DNA of 64,000 bases. It comes from Planoprotostelium fungivorum (Eukaryota; Evosea; Variosea; Cavosteliida; Cavosteliaceae). The stretch covers positions 1-64,000 of the forward strand of contig MDYQ01000070.1 in assembly GCA_003024175.1 (NCBI GenBank), read 5' to 3'. Of the stretch, positions 36,574 to 47,070 are shown in pieces (positions within the stretch are counted from its first letter, which is position 1; the number at the start of each line of letters is the position of its first letter). The notes beneath the pieces are model-generated. The model was given only the letters and a program-made list of their open reading frames with translations. It was not told the DNA's origin and ran no database searches. The translations under genes were made by a program, and so were the position numbers.

Positions 36574-37207
36574 GTTTGGTGTGTTCCGGATGAATGCGAA
36601 ACACGCACCAACGGCCAAACGTTCGCCGAACGGCTCAACAGTTTACCGAACGGAATAAAATATGTTATAATTATCTTTTATTCATATTAGATGCAATTAT
36701 GTTATCCACAATCCTTCCGCGATGCTTATGTCAACGAGGGACGAAGCTTGTGTTCCAACACTGTGACATCAGCCACGGCAAGACGGAAATCTTTTGCACA
36801 AAAGATTTTGAAAGAGGCAGAGGGTTCGACGTGTCTCTTTCTGATGTACAGACTCCAATACTTGTTTGGGCACATTTTCCTTGAATTGTTGATCCTTTCA
36901 GACGAAACAGGAAAATATTGAGAAGAATCTGCTCCATCGGCTGAGTCACACGGGTTCCATCTTCTCCAACAACTAACTCACACGAGCAGATCCTCCAGCA
37001 TATGTACATCACATACAGGTCTATCCAACGAAACCACAAGAGTCAACAGTAAGTAGAAACGGTTTTCCCATGCAACACGAATCTTCTCCTTTCTTCAGAA
37101 TGCTCCTTCCCGTCAACCTGCCATCCCAAAGTTTCATCGTTTTGCGACAGCGGACCCGTCGAGAAGCATTCTATCACCATTCTTCAAACCCGCCGAGAAA
37201 AGCAGCC
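36574..37207. other. Divergent promoter region upstream of the DUF4139 and Pro/Gln-rich genes
   Basis: About 630 bp with an AT-rich patch near 36650-36700. No gene recognised; short open frames on both strands lack protein-like composition. Confidence 0.5.
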
Positions 37208-37684
37208 ATGCAGGAGGTGACCCATTCTCCTCTACTGTTCTGACCAATGCAGCAGCAAGGACAGCCACAGTACAACCAATCCGCCCCTCCTCAGCAAGGA
37301 TATCCTCAAGGCCCACCACCTCAGGGATATCCCCAACAAGGATATCCCCAACAAGGCTATCCTCAACAAGGATATCCTCCCAGCCCCCCCTACGGCTCCC
37401 CCAATGTCATCGTCGTCGCTGCTCCCGCGGCGGCTCCAGCTTCACCGGTCATCGTCAACAACAACAACAGTAACAACAACCAACAACAACAACAAGCGGG
37501 GTGAATGTTTCATGTCATGGTGGCCGAATTCTCACGCGATGACAGACCTACCGTCGTGGTGGTCCAGAAGGACACCGTGAACCATTGCTGCCATTTTCTC
37601 CTCTTCATCATCACCGGTGGTCTGTGGCTTCCCATTTGGATCATCGCCTGCGCGGGTGTCGGGTGCGCCAGACCTTGCGGCTGA
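37208..37684 (+). CDS. Gln-Gly-Tyr-Pro repeat membrane protein
   Basis: Three exons: MQE, then QQGQPQYNQSAPP with repeats, then the C-terminal segment. The middle holds PQQGYP repeats; four copies of QQGYP come from near-identical 15-bp DNA units (37334-37380). An Ala/Pro stretch and a run of Asn and Gln (NNNNSNNNQQQQQ) follow. Splicing at 37503 (GCGGG|GTGAATG) and about 37548 gives PTVVVVQKDTVNHCCHF, then the hydrophobic LLFIITGGLWLPIWIIACAG and a Cys-containing end. The tail resembles the membrane segment of BRI3/LITAF-like and phage-type 'TGGLWLPxWI' proteins; the head resembles annexin and synexin PGQY tails. Likely a tail-anchored, phase-separation-prone protein (inference). Confidence 0.75.
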
Positions 37685-37779
37685 GCTGTAACAAAAGATA
37701 AATATTTTATTCATCGTCCTTGATCGGTTCTCCGTGTATAAAGGATCACGTGTTGTCATCACACAAAAGATGAATACCA

Positions 37780-38918
37780 TCACAAGATGAAGTGTTTACT
37801 AATGGATTTCGAGGGGTCTCCTGTACGGTCTTCAAAGAAGAGGGGGTCTGATGATGCCACCTCCTCTGTCGTTGTCTTCTCCTCTATCGTCAAATTTTCT
37901 TCCGTAATGGGTGGCTTCTCTATCGTTGGTGCGTCCTCTACCACCCTCGTTGGAGAATCTTCTTGAACGAATTTCAAGATGTCTTCTTCAGTGGACATGT
38001 CTAAACAGATCGGTGGGGGTTTGATCTTGTCCCCTTCCATGTGGATGATGAAATCTTCTTCGCTGCTCTGTTCGTCTCATCAGCGTTGAATGTAAAGAAG
38101 ACGACTCACCGATTCTTCATCGGAGGAGATGGTGATGATCTCTGAGCCCTTGGACTGGACTTTTTTCTTCTTGTAGCGAGGTCTCTTCGTGCGTCTCTCC
38201 TCGCTCGTCCGCTTCTTCTTTTTGTATTGTGTTGGTTGAAACGTTTGAGATGGTTGAGATGGTGGGGGTGGATGTACTCCATTGACGTGGAAATTATGTT
38301 CTCCACAGAGGATGATGTGACGCATCAATTGGTGGCTCAGTTTTTTGATGTCTTGGTGGTATTCACTCTGGGAGGTTTCAGAAGATGATGGTGCATGGCA
38401 GCGCACCAGTGAATGAGTCTGGTATGCGACTTTCAACTCGCCCAAGATGGCCTCTACGATGTCTGCCTTCTTCTTGCCGCCAAGATCGGTGATGAATACA
38501 GGTTTGTAAGGTTTCCATAGAGTCATGAGCTGGATGGGTCAGTGATCATCTTGTAAATGGATGTCTCACATCGACATCATCGAAGACCTGAGCGAGATGT
38601 CGGTTCTTTACGATCTCAGTTCGAAGCTGTGTCATGAATCCTGGCTTTCATTGAGTCATCTCGATTGAACAATGACAAACCTGGGCCATACAGATTCTTA
38701 GAACTGTATATTGACTTTGTGACGAAGGCATTCAAGACAGCATCACCCAACCATTCCAGTGATTCAAATGAAGATCCCTCCTGTATAGCATTCAGTAACT
38801 ATTGACTCGTAAATGGACGCACCATCAGTGACTCTGTGAGGAGTTGTTTAGAATGCAGATACAGCAATCTCTGTTTGATGCTCTCTGCACTTGTCTTCAA
38901 TGTTTCTTCTATTCCCAT
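37780..38918 (-). CDS. Ribonuclease III domain protein, compact, without visible dsRBD
   Basis: Five exons from ATG 38918 (MGIEETLKTSAESIKQRLLY). The RNase III signature SFESLEWLGDAVLNAF holds the catalytic Glu and Asp, and KKKADIVEAILGEL holds the second Asp and Glu, so all four metal ligands are present. A spacer with TQLRTEIVKNRHLAQVFDDV separates them, as in the family. After the domain comes a Pro/His region, a basic patch (YKKKKRTSEERRTKRPRYKK), an acidic/Ser run (SEIITISSDEESS) and a Glu/Thr-rich tail. No double-stranded RNA-binding domain, PAZ or helicase was found. A single RNase III domain should dimerise to cut dsRNA. The basic patch may be a nuclear signal. Confidence 0.85.
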
Positions 38919-39018
38919 TGTGAACTCTGCGTGATCGTCTCTGCTGGAATGATTGTGATCTCAGCAATGGCGCGAAAATGTGCTTGAATAATTTTCCTTC
39001 CAATCTGAGAATCAGATC
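38919..39018. promoter_or_regulatory. Shared 100-bp promoter between RNase III and CDIN1-type genes
   Basis: Only 100 bp separate the two start codons, so the genes must share regulatory sequence. No TATA box is seen; the middle has GCGCGA-like and AT-rich parts. Confidence 0.6.
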
Positions 39019-40015
39019 ATGATCGTGAAAAGGTGATTCACATCAGACACTTGATTCGTCACCATTTATCATCAATTAGAGAGGTCTACGAAGAGATCTT
39101 CCGTCAGTTATCATGTAGGGACGACATCGACGTCATACAGAGCAAGCGACATGAGATCCCATATAACACTTTATTATGTATCTACGGACAGAAATATCAG
39201 AGTCTCATGCGGAGGACTCTTCACAAACATATGACCCCCGAGGCATCTCAATCGTATTACCAAAGGTGAGGGAGATCGCCACACGTGACTTTCTCTGATG
39301 ATCTAGCTATCTGATGGGAGAGGACATGGTATCCATCTCAGAGAGAGTCAACATCGCCCCGTGCCTCTTGGCAAGAATCATCATACAGCAGTATCTGGGT
39401 GCAGGCACTCAACCGACCAAACAAGTGACATCGAGTCATCTGTTTTCGACATCGTTGACAATCCATCATCAGGCGAAGCAGAAAGTATCACAATGGATCA
39501 AGAATCCATCTCTCATTGAAGATGAGAAATTGAGAAGCAATGTCGCTCAATGTGTCGCCTGCGACGACAATTACTCACCTCTCGTCGATAAGATCAAGCA
39601 CACGACGGGCGAAGAATACGAATACATCCTGCAAGAGAAGGTAGTACACCATCCTCGCCTGTCAACTGATGAGAGACAGCTACACAACCTCGGTATATCA
39701 TTCTTGGGTGAAGACGAATTGAGACAGAGAGGATATCCAAAGACGCCGGACGTCAAGTTACAAGTCCCCATCATCGTAGACGAGAAGCATGTCGTATATT
39801 GGATCGATTCAAAAGCCTCATTCGGAGATGACTACAGCTACAACATGAATCACAAGGAGCAGTTTGCGGGATACATCTCACGTTATGGACCTGGCATGGT
39901 GATCTATTGGTTTGGATTCATACAAGAGCTGCAGCGACACGATGAGTCTGTGTTCCTTACCACGCACATGCCAAAGAACGTGACCAAGTTAGACATCATG
40001 GTCAAGCCGATGTGA
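39019..40015 (+). CDS. CDIN1: CDIN1 (C15orf41) homologue, PD-(D/E)XK-type nuclease with TPD motif
   Basis: Start and first intron are fixed by homology: MIVKR joins EVYEEIFRQLSCRDD over a 47-nt intron (39033-39079). The N-terminal helical part has IYGQKYQSLMRRTLHKHMTP and EASQSYYQ, then YLMGEDM. The nuclease domain contains YSPLVDKIKHTTGEEYEYIL, LGEDELRQRGYPKTPDVKLQ with the family's TPD motif, VVYWIDSKASFGDD with the (D/E)xK active site, and YGPGMVIYWFGFIQEL. The match to animal CDIN1 runs nearly end to end. In animals it binds codanin-1 and is linked to congenital dyserythropoietic anaemia; its substrate is debated. Ends at TGA 40015. Confidence 0.93.
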
Positions 40016-40325
40016 ATAGATGTATCTACTACTGGTGTATACACTCTTAAGACGATGAAGACGGCTATTCAAGATGTCCCGATTTCGCATCTCCCATGAT
40101 GCACTTCTTAATCCCCTACTTGAGACGAGTTCGAGCTCCTCACCACGTGGAGAGCTCGTCACAGTGACGTACCAACACCTTCCCGACATAGATAGAAACC
40201 CTCGGTGATAGTCAGGATTCTCTCTTTATTCACACAAAATTAGTCACTCATCGGGTTCTTGCAACAGCATTGTTTTCGCTCGTTTTTGTGTGTACCGCCT
40301 CACAACATCTCTTCCAAAGAGGAAG
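40016..40325. other. Intergenic region before the SHK kinase
   Basis: About 310 bp with no coding signal beyond chance frames; presumably the SHK promoter. Confidence 0.45.
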
Positions 40326-42745
40326 AATGGCAGCTCATCCTACAAAGGTGGGGTCATAGATTGAGAGGAACGATAGAGATTCACATGATGGAGCAGCAGT
40401 TTGATGATCTCGTCCTATCGGCTTCAGGAAAGAAGGTAGAGAAGGGGAGGGTATCACACGATAGAGCACCTGAGATCCGTCACGAAGAGATAGTCTATGG
40501 AGAGAAGATTGGTGGCGGATGTTTTGGTTCTGTCTATAAGGGAAGATGTAGAGGAGTCGATGTGGCCATCAAGGTACATAGAGACATTCTGATTCATTTT
40601 TGGAGGAGCACCTCGTCGGAAGACAAACATAATGCACATTGGGAGCGGTTATCATTTGGCTGATTTTCGACGCAGAAATTGTTGAAGCAAGATTTAGACC
40701 CAAGAATCCTCGAGGATTTCAGAAAGGAAGTGGACATCATGACCCAAATGCGACACGTGAGTGGCGTGGCATTTATATCTCATATCATCTTCCAAATGAT
40801 TAACGGATGCAATACTGATTCTATCAACAGCCCAACGGTGAGCGATCTCCCTCAGATAGATCGAACGTGTGAGTATGAGACTGATCTCCATCAGTCACAC
40901 TCTTCATGGGCGCTTGCACTGAGCCCGGCCATCTTGCAATCGTCACAGAACTGATGACCAACTCGGTGCACGATCTCCTCCACAAGAGAAAACAAGAGGT
41001 AATCATCCATCTCATTTACATCTCAAAGTCGCATCAGATCAGCCTGCCTCAGAAAGTTAAGATGGCGAAAGACACAGCGGCAGGTATGGCCTGGCTGCAT
41101 GGCGCCAGTCCACAGATTCTACACAGAGATCTGAAGCCCCAGAATCTATTGGTCGACGAGCATTGGAACGTCAAGTTGTGTGATTTCGGTCTGTCTCAGG
41201 TGAAAATTTATATCAGAATCTTCACGATCTACACGTTTGTAGATGACTGAAATGTGAAAAGGTCAAATTGATGGAGCAGAAGATTCGAGACGGTAAATCC
41301 ATCCCTGGTACTCCCCTGTGGATGTCCCCCGAGGTGAAGCTTGTACTCTTTTTCCCGCCTTTTCCATATTCCCGCCTTTTTTCTCACCCCCTCAGGTTCT
41401 CATGGGCGGCGATGTCGACGAGAAGGCCGACGTCTATTCCTTCGGTATCGTACTGTGAGTCCATCTACAACGCTAAATTCACCCTCTTATTCTACTAGTT
41501 GGGAGATCGTGTCAGAACAAGAGCCTTTTCCACATATGGACAGCTACGGAACTTTTAAGAGGGCGATCACCACAGAGAACGAGAGACCACCCATACCTGT
41601 CAACTGTCACCCCAACCTGCGAGCCCTCATGGAGGTAAGGGCCGGAAGAATGCGGAAGAATTGATCACGTGACCAGGTGTGCTGGGATGCTGACCCGCGG
41701 CGGCGTCCAACGTTCCAGCAGATCCTCCCGATCTTAGATTCGGTGTTGGTGGATCTATTATTAGACGATCCTGAGGCTAATCGCTTCTGGAAATCACACT
41801 TTCTCGGGAAGGTGAAAGATTTTGGCGGGAAACGAGATTGACGCGTTGTAGACGATGATCCCCTGGGGAGATTTCGTTCGAAGACTGTGGGCCGTTTTGA
41901 ACTTGCCCATGCCAAATCCTAAGGACATCAACTTTCTGTGTCTCAAAAAACTGCTGGGTGATGAAGATCTCTCATCGTCATAAGTCATGACGAAACTGAC
42001 GTCGCGCAGCGGAACCAAATCCCAGGCCGAAACCGACCGAGCCCGATGTCGTTCGTTTGGAAAAATTCGGACACATTGTCAATTGGTTCGGCCCTCTCAT
42101 CATCGATCACAAGGGTTTCTCCATATTGGACAAGGTGAGTCTCATCATCTGATCATGACCATGATGATCTGACGTTGTATAGATCCGAGTCTTGATGATG
42201 AAAGAGTGAGGAGAAGAGTGAAAATTTTTATTGATGAACGATAGTTGGTTCCACGGAGATATCAGCAAGGAGGCTTCAGAAGATCTGTTAGCGGGTCAGG
42301 CCAAGGGTGTCTTCCTCGTGAGAGCTTCAGTCACGACGAAATCTGCTCCCTTCACCATATCAAAGGTGGGACACATCACACATCATCACATCACATTCCT
42401 TCATGTTAACGCGTGTCATCACATCGCACATATCATCACATCACATCCATCAAACACATCACACATTTCATCATCACCGTCTCAATCTGATCGGCAACGC
42501 AGATGACGAAGAAGGGAAAGATCAACCACCAGAGGATCCAGAAGAAGGACAACGGCCACTTTGAAGTGCAGATCAAATATCCAGACGGAAAGACAAAGAC
42601 GGAGCATTCGAAGGACGATCACCTGGTGCCGTTCATCAAGAGTCTGTCGGGAGAACTGTATCTGACTAATCCTTGCCCGGGATCAAGGTTTAAAGGTCTC
42701 TTCATGGAGACGAAGGTGGAGGGATACCTTCAGATGGACGATTAA
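40326..42745 (+). CDS. shk: SHK-type protein kinase: TKL kinase domain plus C-terminal SH2 domain
   Basis: Starts MAAHPTK at 40326, spliced to QFDDLVLSASGKK. The kinase has GEKIGGGCFGSVYKG, VDVAIKKLL, FMGACTEPGHLAIVTELM, ILHRDLKPQNLLVDE, KLCDFGLSQ, TPLWMSPEVL and EKADVYSFGIVLWEI, all catalytic residues present. A conserved linker (KTMIPWGDFVRRLWAVLNLP) and KFGHIVNWFGPLI follow. The SH2 domain is SWFHGDISKEASEDLL with the phosphotyrosine-binding Arg in VFLVRAS. The C-terminal segment after the SH2 (PGSRFKGLFMETKVEGYLQM) matches the membrane-targeting region of Dictyostelium SHK proteins, which couple phosphotyrosine to chemotaxis. About ten introns. Kinase-then-SH2 order is typical of amoebozoan SHKs and differs from animal Src. 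Confidence 0.92.
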
Positions 42746-43017
42746 GACAATATATAAAATAACAAGGACAAGTCGGTCGTCTGGATGATGCGTATGAATG
42801 ATGATGTTCGTGCCAGGTTGTGTGATGAGAAGCTCATTCGGAACAATTCCTCGTCAACAACTTCACTTGACGTGATGAACACGTTAACAGCCGTAGCAAC
42901 AAAAAAACTCCTTTCGACTGTCATCTATCGCGACCTTCACGTCGTCCAGGGGGAGGCAGTCACGACAAGGACGAAGCTGGGCACAGGAGATCCGCTTCTC
43001 TTCACGAACCAACAGAC

Positions 43018-46000
43018 ATGCGCCGCCTGTGTACTCTCCTGATGATCGCCGTGGCGTGCGGTTCCATCGTGGAGGATGATACGTTAGAGGTGCTGAGAGA
43101 AGTGTGGAAAGCATTGAATGGTGAGGAGAAAGTAGGGGAGATCTTGACTCATCGCAGGTGATCCGACAAAATGGAGAGGGTCAGACGTGAGAATTTCATC
43201 CGAAGCCCAAACATCACATGTATCTCGCACGCGCTTATGTGTCTTTCAGATTTGTAACCAGACTGATTTCATTGGATTGAGCTGTAATCAAGTTGGAACT
43301 CCTGACCAGATCAATTATTCTCCCCCACTGGCCACCAATGGAACCCTCAGTCCTCTCATTGGGAACATCACGAGTCTGCAATATTTGGTCATCGCAGGCA
43401 ACACTGGAGGACCATTACCGCAGAGCATCGGACAATTGACCTCCCTCATTAACTTGGATTTGAGAGGAAGTAGCTTCAATGGAACCATTCCAGACGCCGT
43501 CTGCGAGTATTTCGACATGTTTCATTCATCGATCCTGAAGATGGTTTCGCTCTAATGCAGATCGTAATTGGTGTGTTATGAATGATGACCGACGCAGGTC
43601 ATCTGAAGGGGCTGAAATTCCTTTTTCTCAGAGACAATCAATTTTCAGGATACGTTCCTGAATGCATCGGTAACCTGACCCAACTCAACATGATCTCTCT
43701 GGTGACGACTCATCAGTGCACATTCAATGCGCTTACCTCATTCAGGGTGGAAACTGGAAGTTGAACGGTTCCCTACTTCAATCGTTCGGCAATTTGAGTC
43801 AATGTACCGTATTGGATCTGGAGTACAACAACTTCACTGGCTCCATTCCTGACGCGTACTGCGACCTTTCATCCCTTCAAGTCCTCTACCTGGGCCACAA
43901 TCATTTGACTGGCTCCATACCCTCTTGTATCGGTAACCTAAAGAACGTCACCGTCTTCTCCCTGGTGAGTCATCATCATGATGATGTTCTCACGATCATC
44001 CTTCTCACTGTCTGATAGAGCGACAACCGATTGACTGGCTCCATACCTGTCTCTGCCGGCCTCATGTCAAGCGTCATGCGATTCTTCGTTGACGTCAATC
44101 GATTGAGTGGAACCATACCCCCATCCATGGCCTCCACAACCAATCTGACTCACCTCTGCTTGAGCAACAACAGTTTCTCCGGTACCATACCTCAAGCGGT
44201 CGTGAACTTACCTTCTTTGAACTCCCTGTTGTTGCAGATGAACCGTTTCAACGGCACCTTACCATCAAGAGATACGAGCCTACCTGCCTTAGATGAAGTC
44301 GACGTACACGATAACGAGCTCACCTGCATGGGATTCATTCAAGTGGCATCCAAGTATGATTTCAGTCACAATCGAGGGAGGGGACTGATACCCGGTTTTT
44401 TCTTCAACTCGACGAGCCTCAATTACCTCAATCTGAGCAGGAATCAATTCGAGGGGCCCGTACCTTCCATCGATGGATGTCACAATCTCGTCGAGGTAGA
44501 TCTATCTTACAATCGATTCTCTGGTCCCATCCCTTCTGTACAAGGCTTAAACAATCTCGCCTCGTTCAATCTGAGCAACAATCAATTGAACGGATCGGTC
44601 GTAGAGCAAGTGATCAATCTACCACTATTAGAGGCCCTCGATCTCTCACAAAATAATCTGAGTGGTGTGGTACCATCCAGGAGCACTCTCCTATCACCAC
44701 TAGAGACTCTATCTCTGCGTGGAAATCGATTCAATTCCATCGGATACATCGATGTGTCTTCTACCTGTGATCTCAGTGACAACCTCTATCCGTGCTATCC
44801 ACTGTTATCTGCACCGTCACAGTGTGCCATCGACTATCTTCCTTGTGGTTCTACGGAGATCGATCGATTGTACAATAATGGGACGGTCTTATCTACAACG
44901 GCGGCAAAGGTGAGATGAAGTGATCTATACGGTAACAGATGATGACATTGTACAGACCATCTTGAATGTTGTGACTAGCAATCCACCCGAGCAGGTGAAC
45001 TACATCACAGATGAATGATGAGATTGACGATTCACAGACGGCCGAGATTCTCCCCGCGATCATCTCTGCCCTTCTGAAGAACACTTCATCCTTCCAATAC
45101 TTCTCTAATAACGTGTCTATCAACCTGCAGACGTACACGGGGGTCAATCAAACTCGCATCTACAACGAGATCGCAAACAGCAGCGTCTCCGTGGCTCTCC
45201 CTCCTTCCATCATCTCATCCGGGCAAGGTGAGTGTCTGTCTATATCTATTTGATCATATTGAATCAGTTTCTGTGGCCTTGACATCGATATCCTTCAATC
45301 CCTTCTCATCTGTGCACAACGAAACCATGTGAGTCACTCCTCTCATTCGACGATTCAAATGATGCTCAGATATTCTAACGTAATCGGGGTGAGCCTCTAT
45401 GATGACAGAGGAAGGGAGATCGATGTCTCTGGCATCAATGATTACATCAACATCACTATGGGAATAATCGATGTCATTCCGTCCGATTCCTGTGAGTCAC
45501 TATCTCTTGACGGTGAATGATGAGAGACAGATGCCGTGTGCCTCTATTGGAACGAATCCACTTCCAGATGGTCGAGAGATGGACTTCGACTCGTTGTAGA
45601 TGGCAACACGACCATCTGTCAGACCACACATCTGACCAACTTCTCCATTGGCATCGAGAGGTTGATTCCATCCTCCATCACCCAAGAGATCAAATCACCT
45701 GTGGAGGACAATCATCAAACACTCATCATCATCGTCTGTTGCGCAGGAGGCGGTTTCATTCTCCTCCTTCTCATCACGATCCTCATCATCCATCGTCGTC
45801 GTTCATCACGCAGAGAGGTGAGAAGGAGGACACGCATCGTCAATGTGACCGGAGATCAGTTTCATGTGAAGGAAGATGCTTCCGAGATGGTGGAGAGAGT
45901 CGATTGGATCGAGAAGATGTCGAATGAAAATGGAACGCAAGTGTGGAAGGCGATACATAACGGTATGACTGCAGTGGCGGTGAAGAGAGTAGAGAAGGAT

Positions 46001-46933
46001 GTTCGTGAGCTCATTCGAGAGGCCACGAAATTGAAGGTGAGATGGTATTCGATTGTAACTTCTGAGAAGGGTCAGTCGTTGCATCATCCCAATATCGTCC
46101 TCTATCTGGGTCAGAGTGTATCAGGTGAAAAGATGAATGTCTCATCAGATCGATGACACGAGGTAGAGAAGTGGATGATGACAGAATGGATGAGTGAAGG
46201 GAGTCTCTTCTATTACGCGCAATCTAACCGCGTCTCTTCATTCATCTTTCAAATGTGAGTGAACGATTTCGATTTACATCGTCACACGGTCTGAACATGT
46301 GACAGAGGAAGAGACGTAGCACAAGCCATGACTTATGTTTCTGAACAGAACATCGTGCACACTCTCCTCACACCTCATCATGTGATCCATCGTTCATCAC
46401 CACCTCACCTTACTCTCTATAGATCTTACTTCGAGTCACAGAGAACACCATAGTCGCTAAAGTGGCCAACTTCAGTGCATGTGTGTCTAACGGAAGCAAG
46501 TGTGAAAGGAAGACGGGAGGTCATACGGTGATCACTCATGATGATGTCATCCATCTGATCATCTCAGGCGCCCGAGGTGATAGACAGCGGTATACAGACT
46601 CTCAGTGCAGACGTGTGGAGTTTTGGACTCTTGCTTTCCTTCATCGCCAGCGACGGAAAGAACGAAGAGAGTCAGGTGAAGAAGAGAAGAAGGTCTTCGA
46701 ATTGATCGTGTCAGATGTATCGTGAGAGGAGATCGAAGAAGAGAATCTCTTCTGTGAACGTAGATCGACAATGGGAGGTCACCATCAAGGGATTAGTCCA
46801 AGAATGCACGGACGAAGATGCGGGAAGCCGGCCGTCGTTTTTAGACATCGCGAGGAGGATGAAGAGGAATGCCATCGAGCAAGAGAAGAGGGAAGAAGAG
46901 AAGGAGGAGGATCCATACCTCATCGATGGATAA
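43018..46933 (+). CDS. LRR receptor with GPS-like motif, one TM helix and degenerate TKL kinase domain
   Basis: Signal peptide MRRLCTLLMIAVACG, then an N-cap (TLEVLREVWKALNGDPTKW, ICNQTDFIGLSC). About fifteen plant-type LRRs with FNGTIP, LTGSIP, FSGTIP motifs run to 44880. A juxtamembrane region follows and ends in a GPS-like motif: AVCLYWNESTSRWSRDG and ICQTTHLTNFSIGI, keeping Cys, two Trp and HLT. Then a TM helix (45720-45795) and a kinase domain: GMTAVAVKRVEKD with the lysine, IVHTLLTPHHILL where HRDLKPxN is expected, and VAKVANFSACV where DFG is expected. Hence a likely pseudokinase. C-lobe pieces are SADVWSFGLLLSF and EDAGSRPSFLDIARRM. Ends YLIDG at 46933. Some inner splice choices are inferred. 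Confidence 0.8.
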
Positions 46934-47070
46934 TGAAATGTGCGATGATTCGAACAACTCAACGAATGATATTGTGAATGCTCCGATTCCATGCCCATTT
47001 GTTGCAAACTCATGAGAAGTACAGAAAGATCTTATTCAGAAGGAACAACAGTAAAGAGTATGTTCTGATG

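Noticed and set aside
36815-36845. GGTTCGAC resembling a tRNA T-loop
   Set aside because: The flanking bases do not form a T-stem and no acceptor or anticodon arm could be built.
41819-41832. E2F-like TTTTGGCGGGAAAC within the SHK gene
   Set aside because: It lies inside an intron/exon region of a signalling kinase, not in a promoter; most likely chance.
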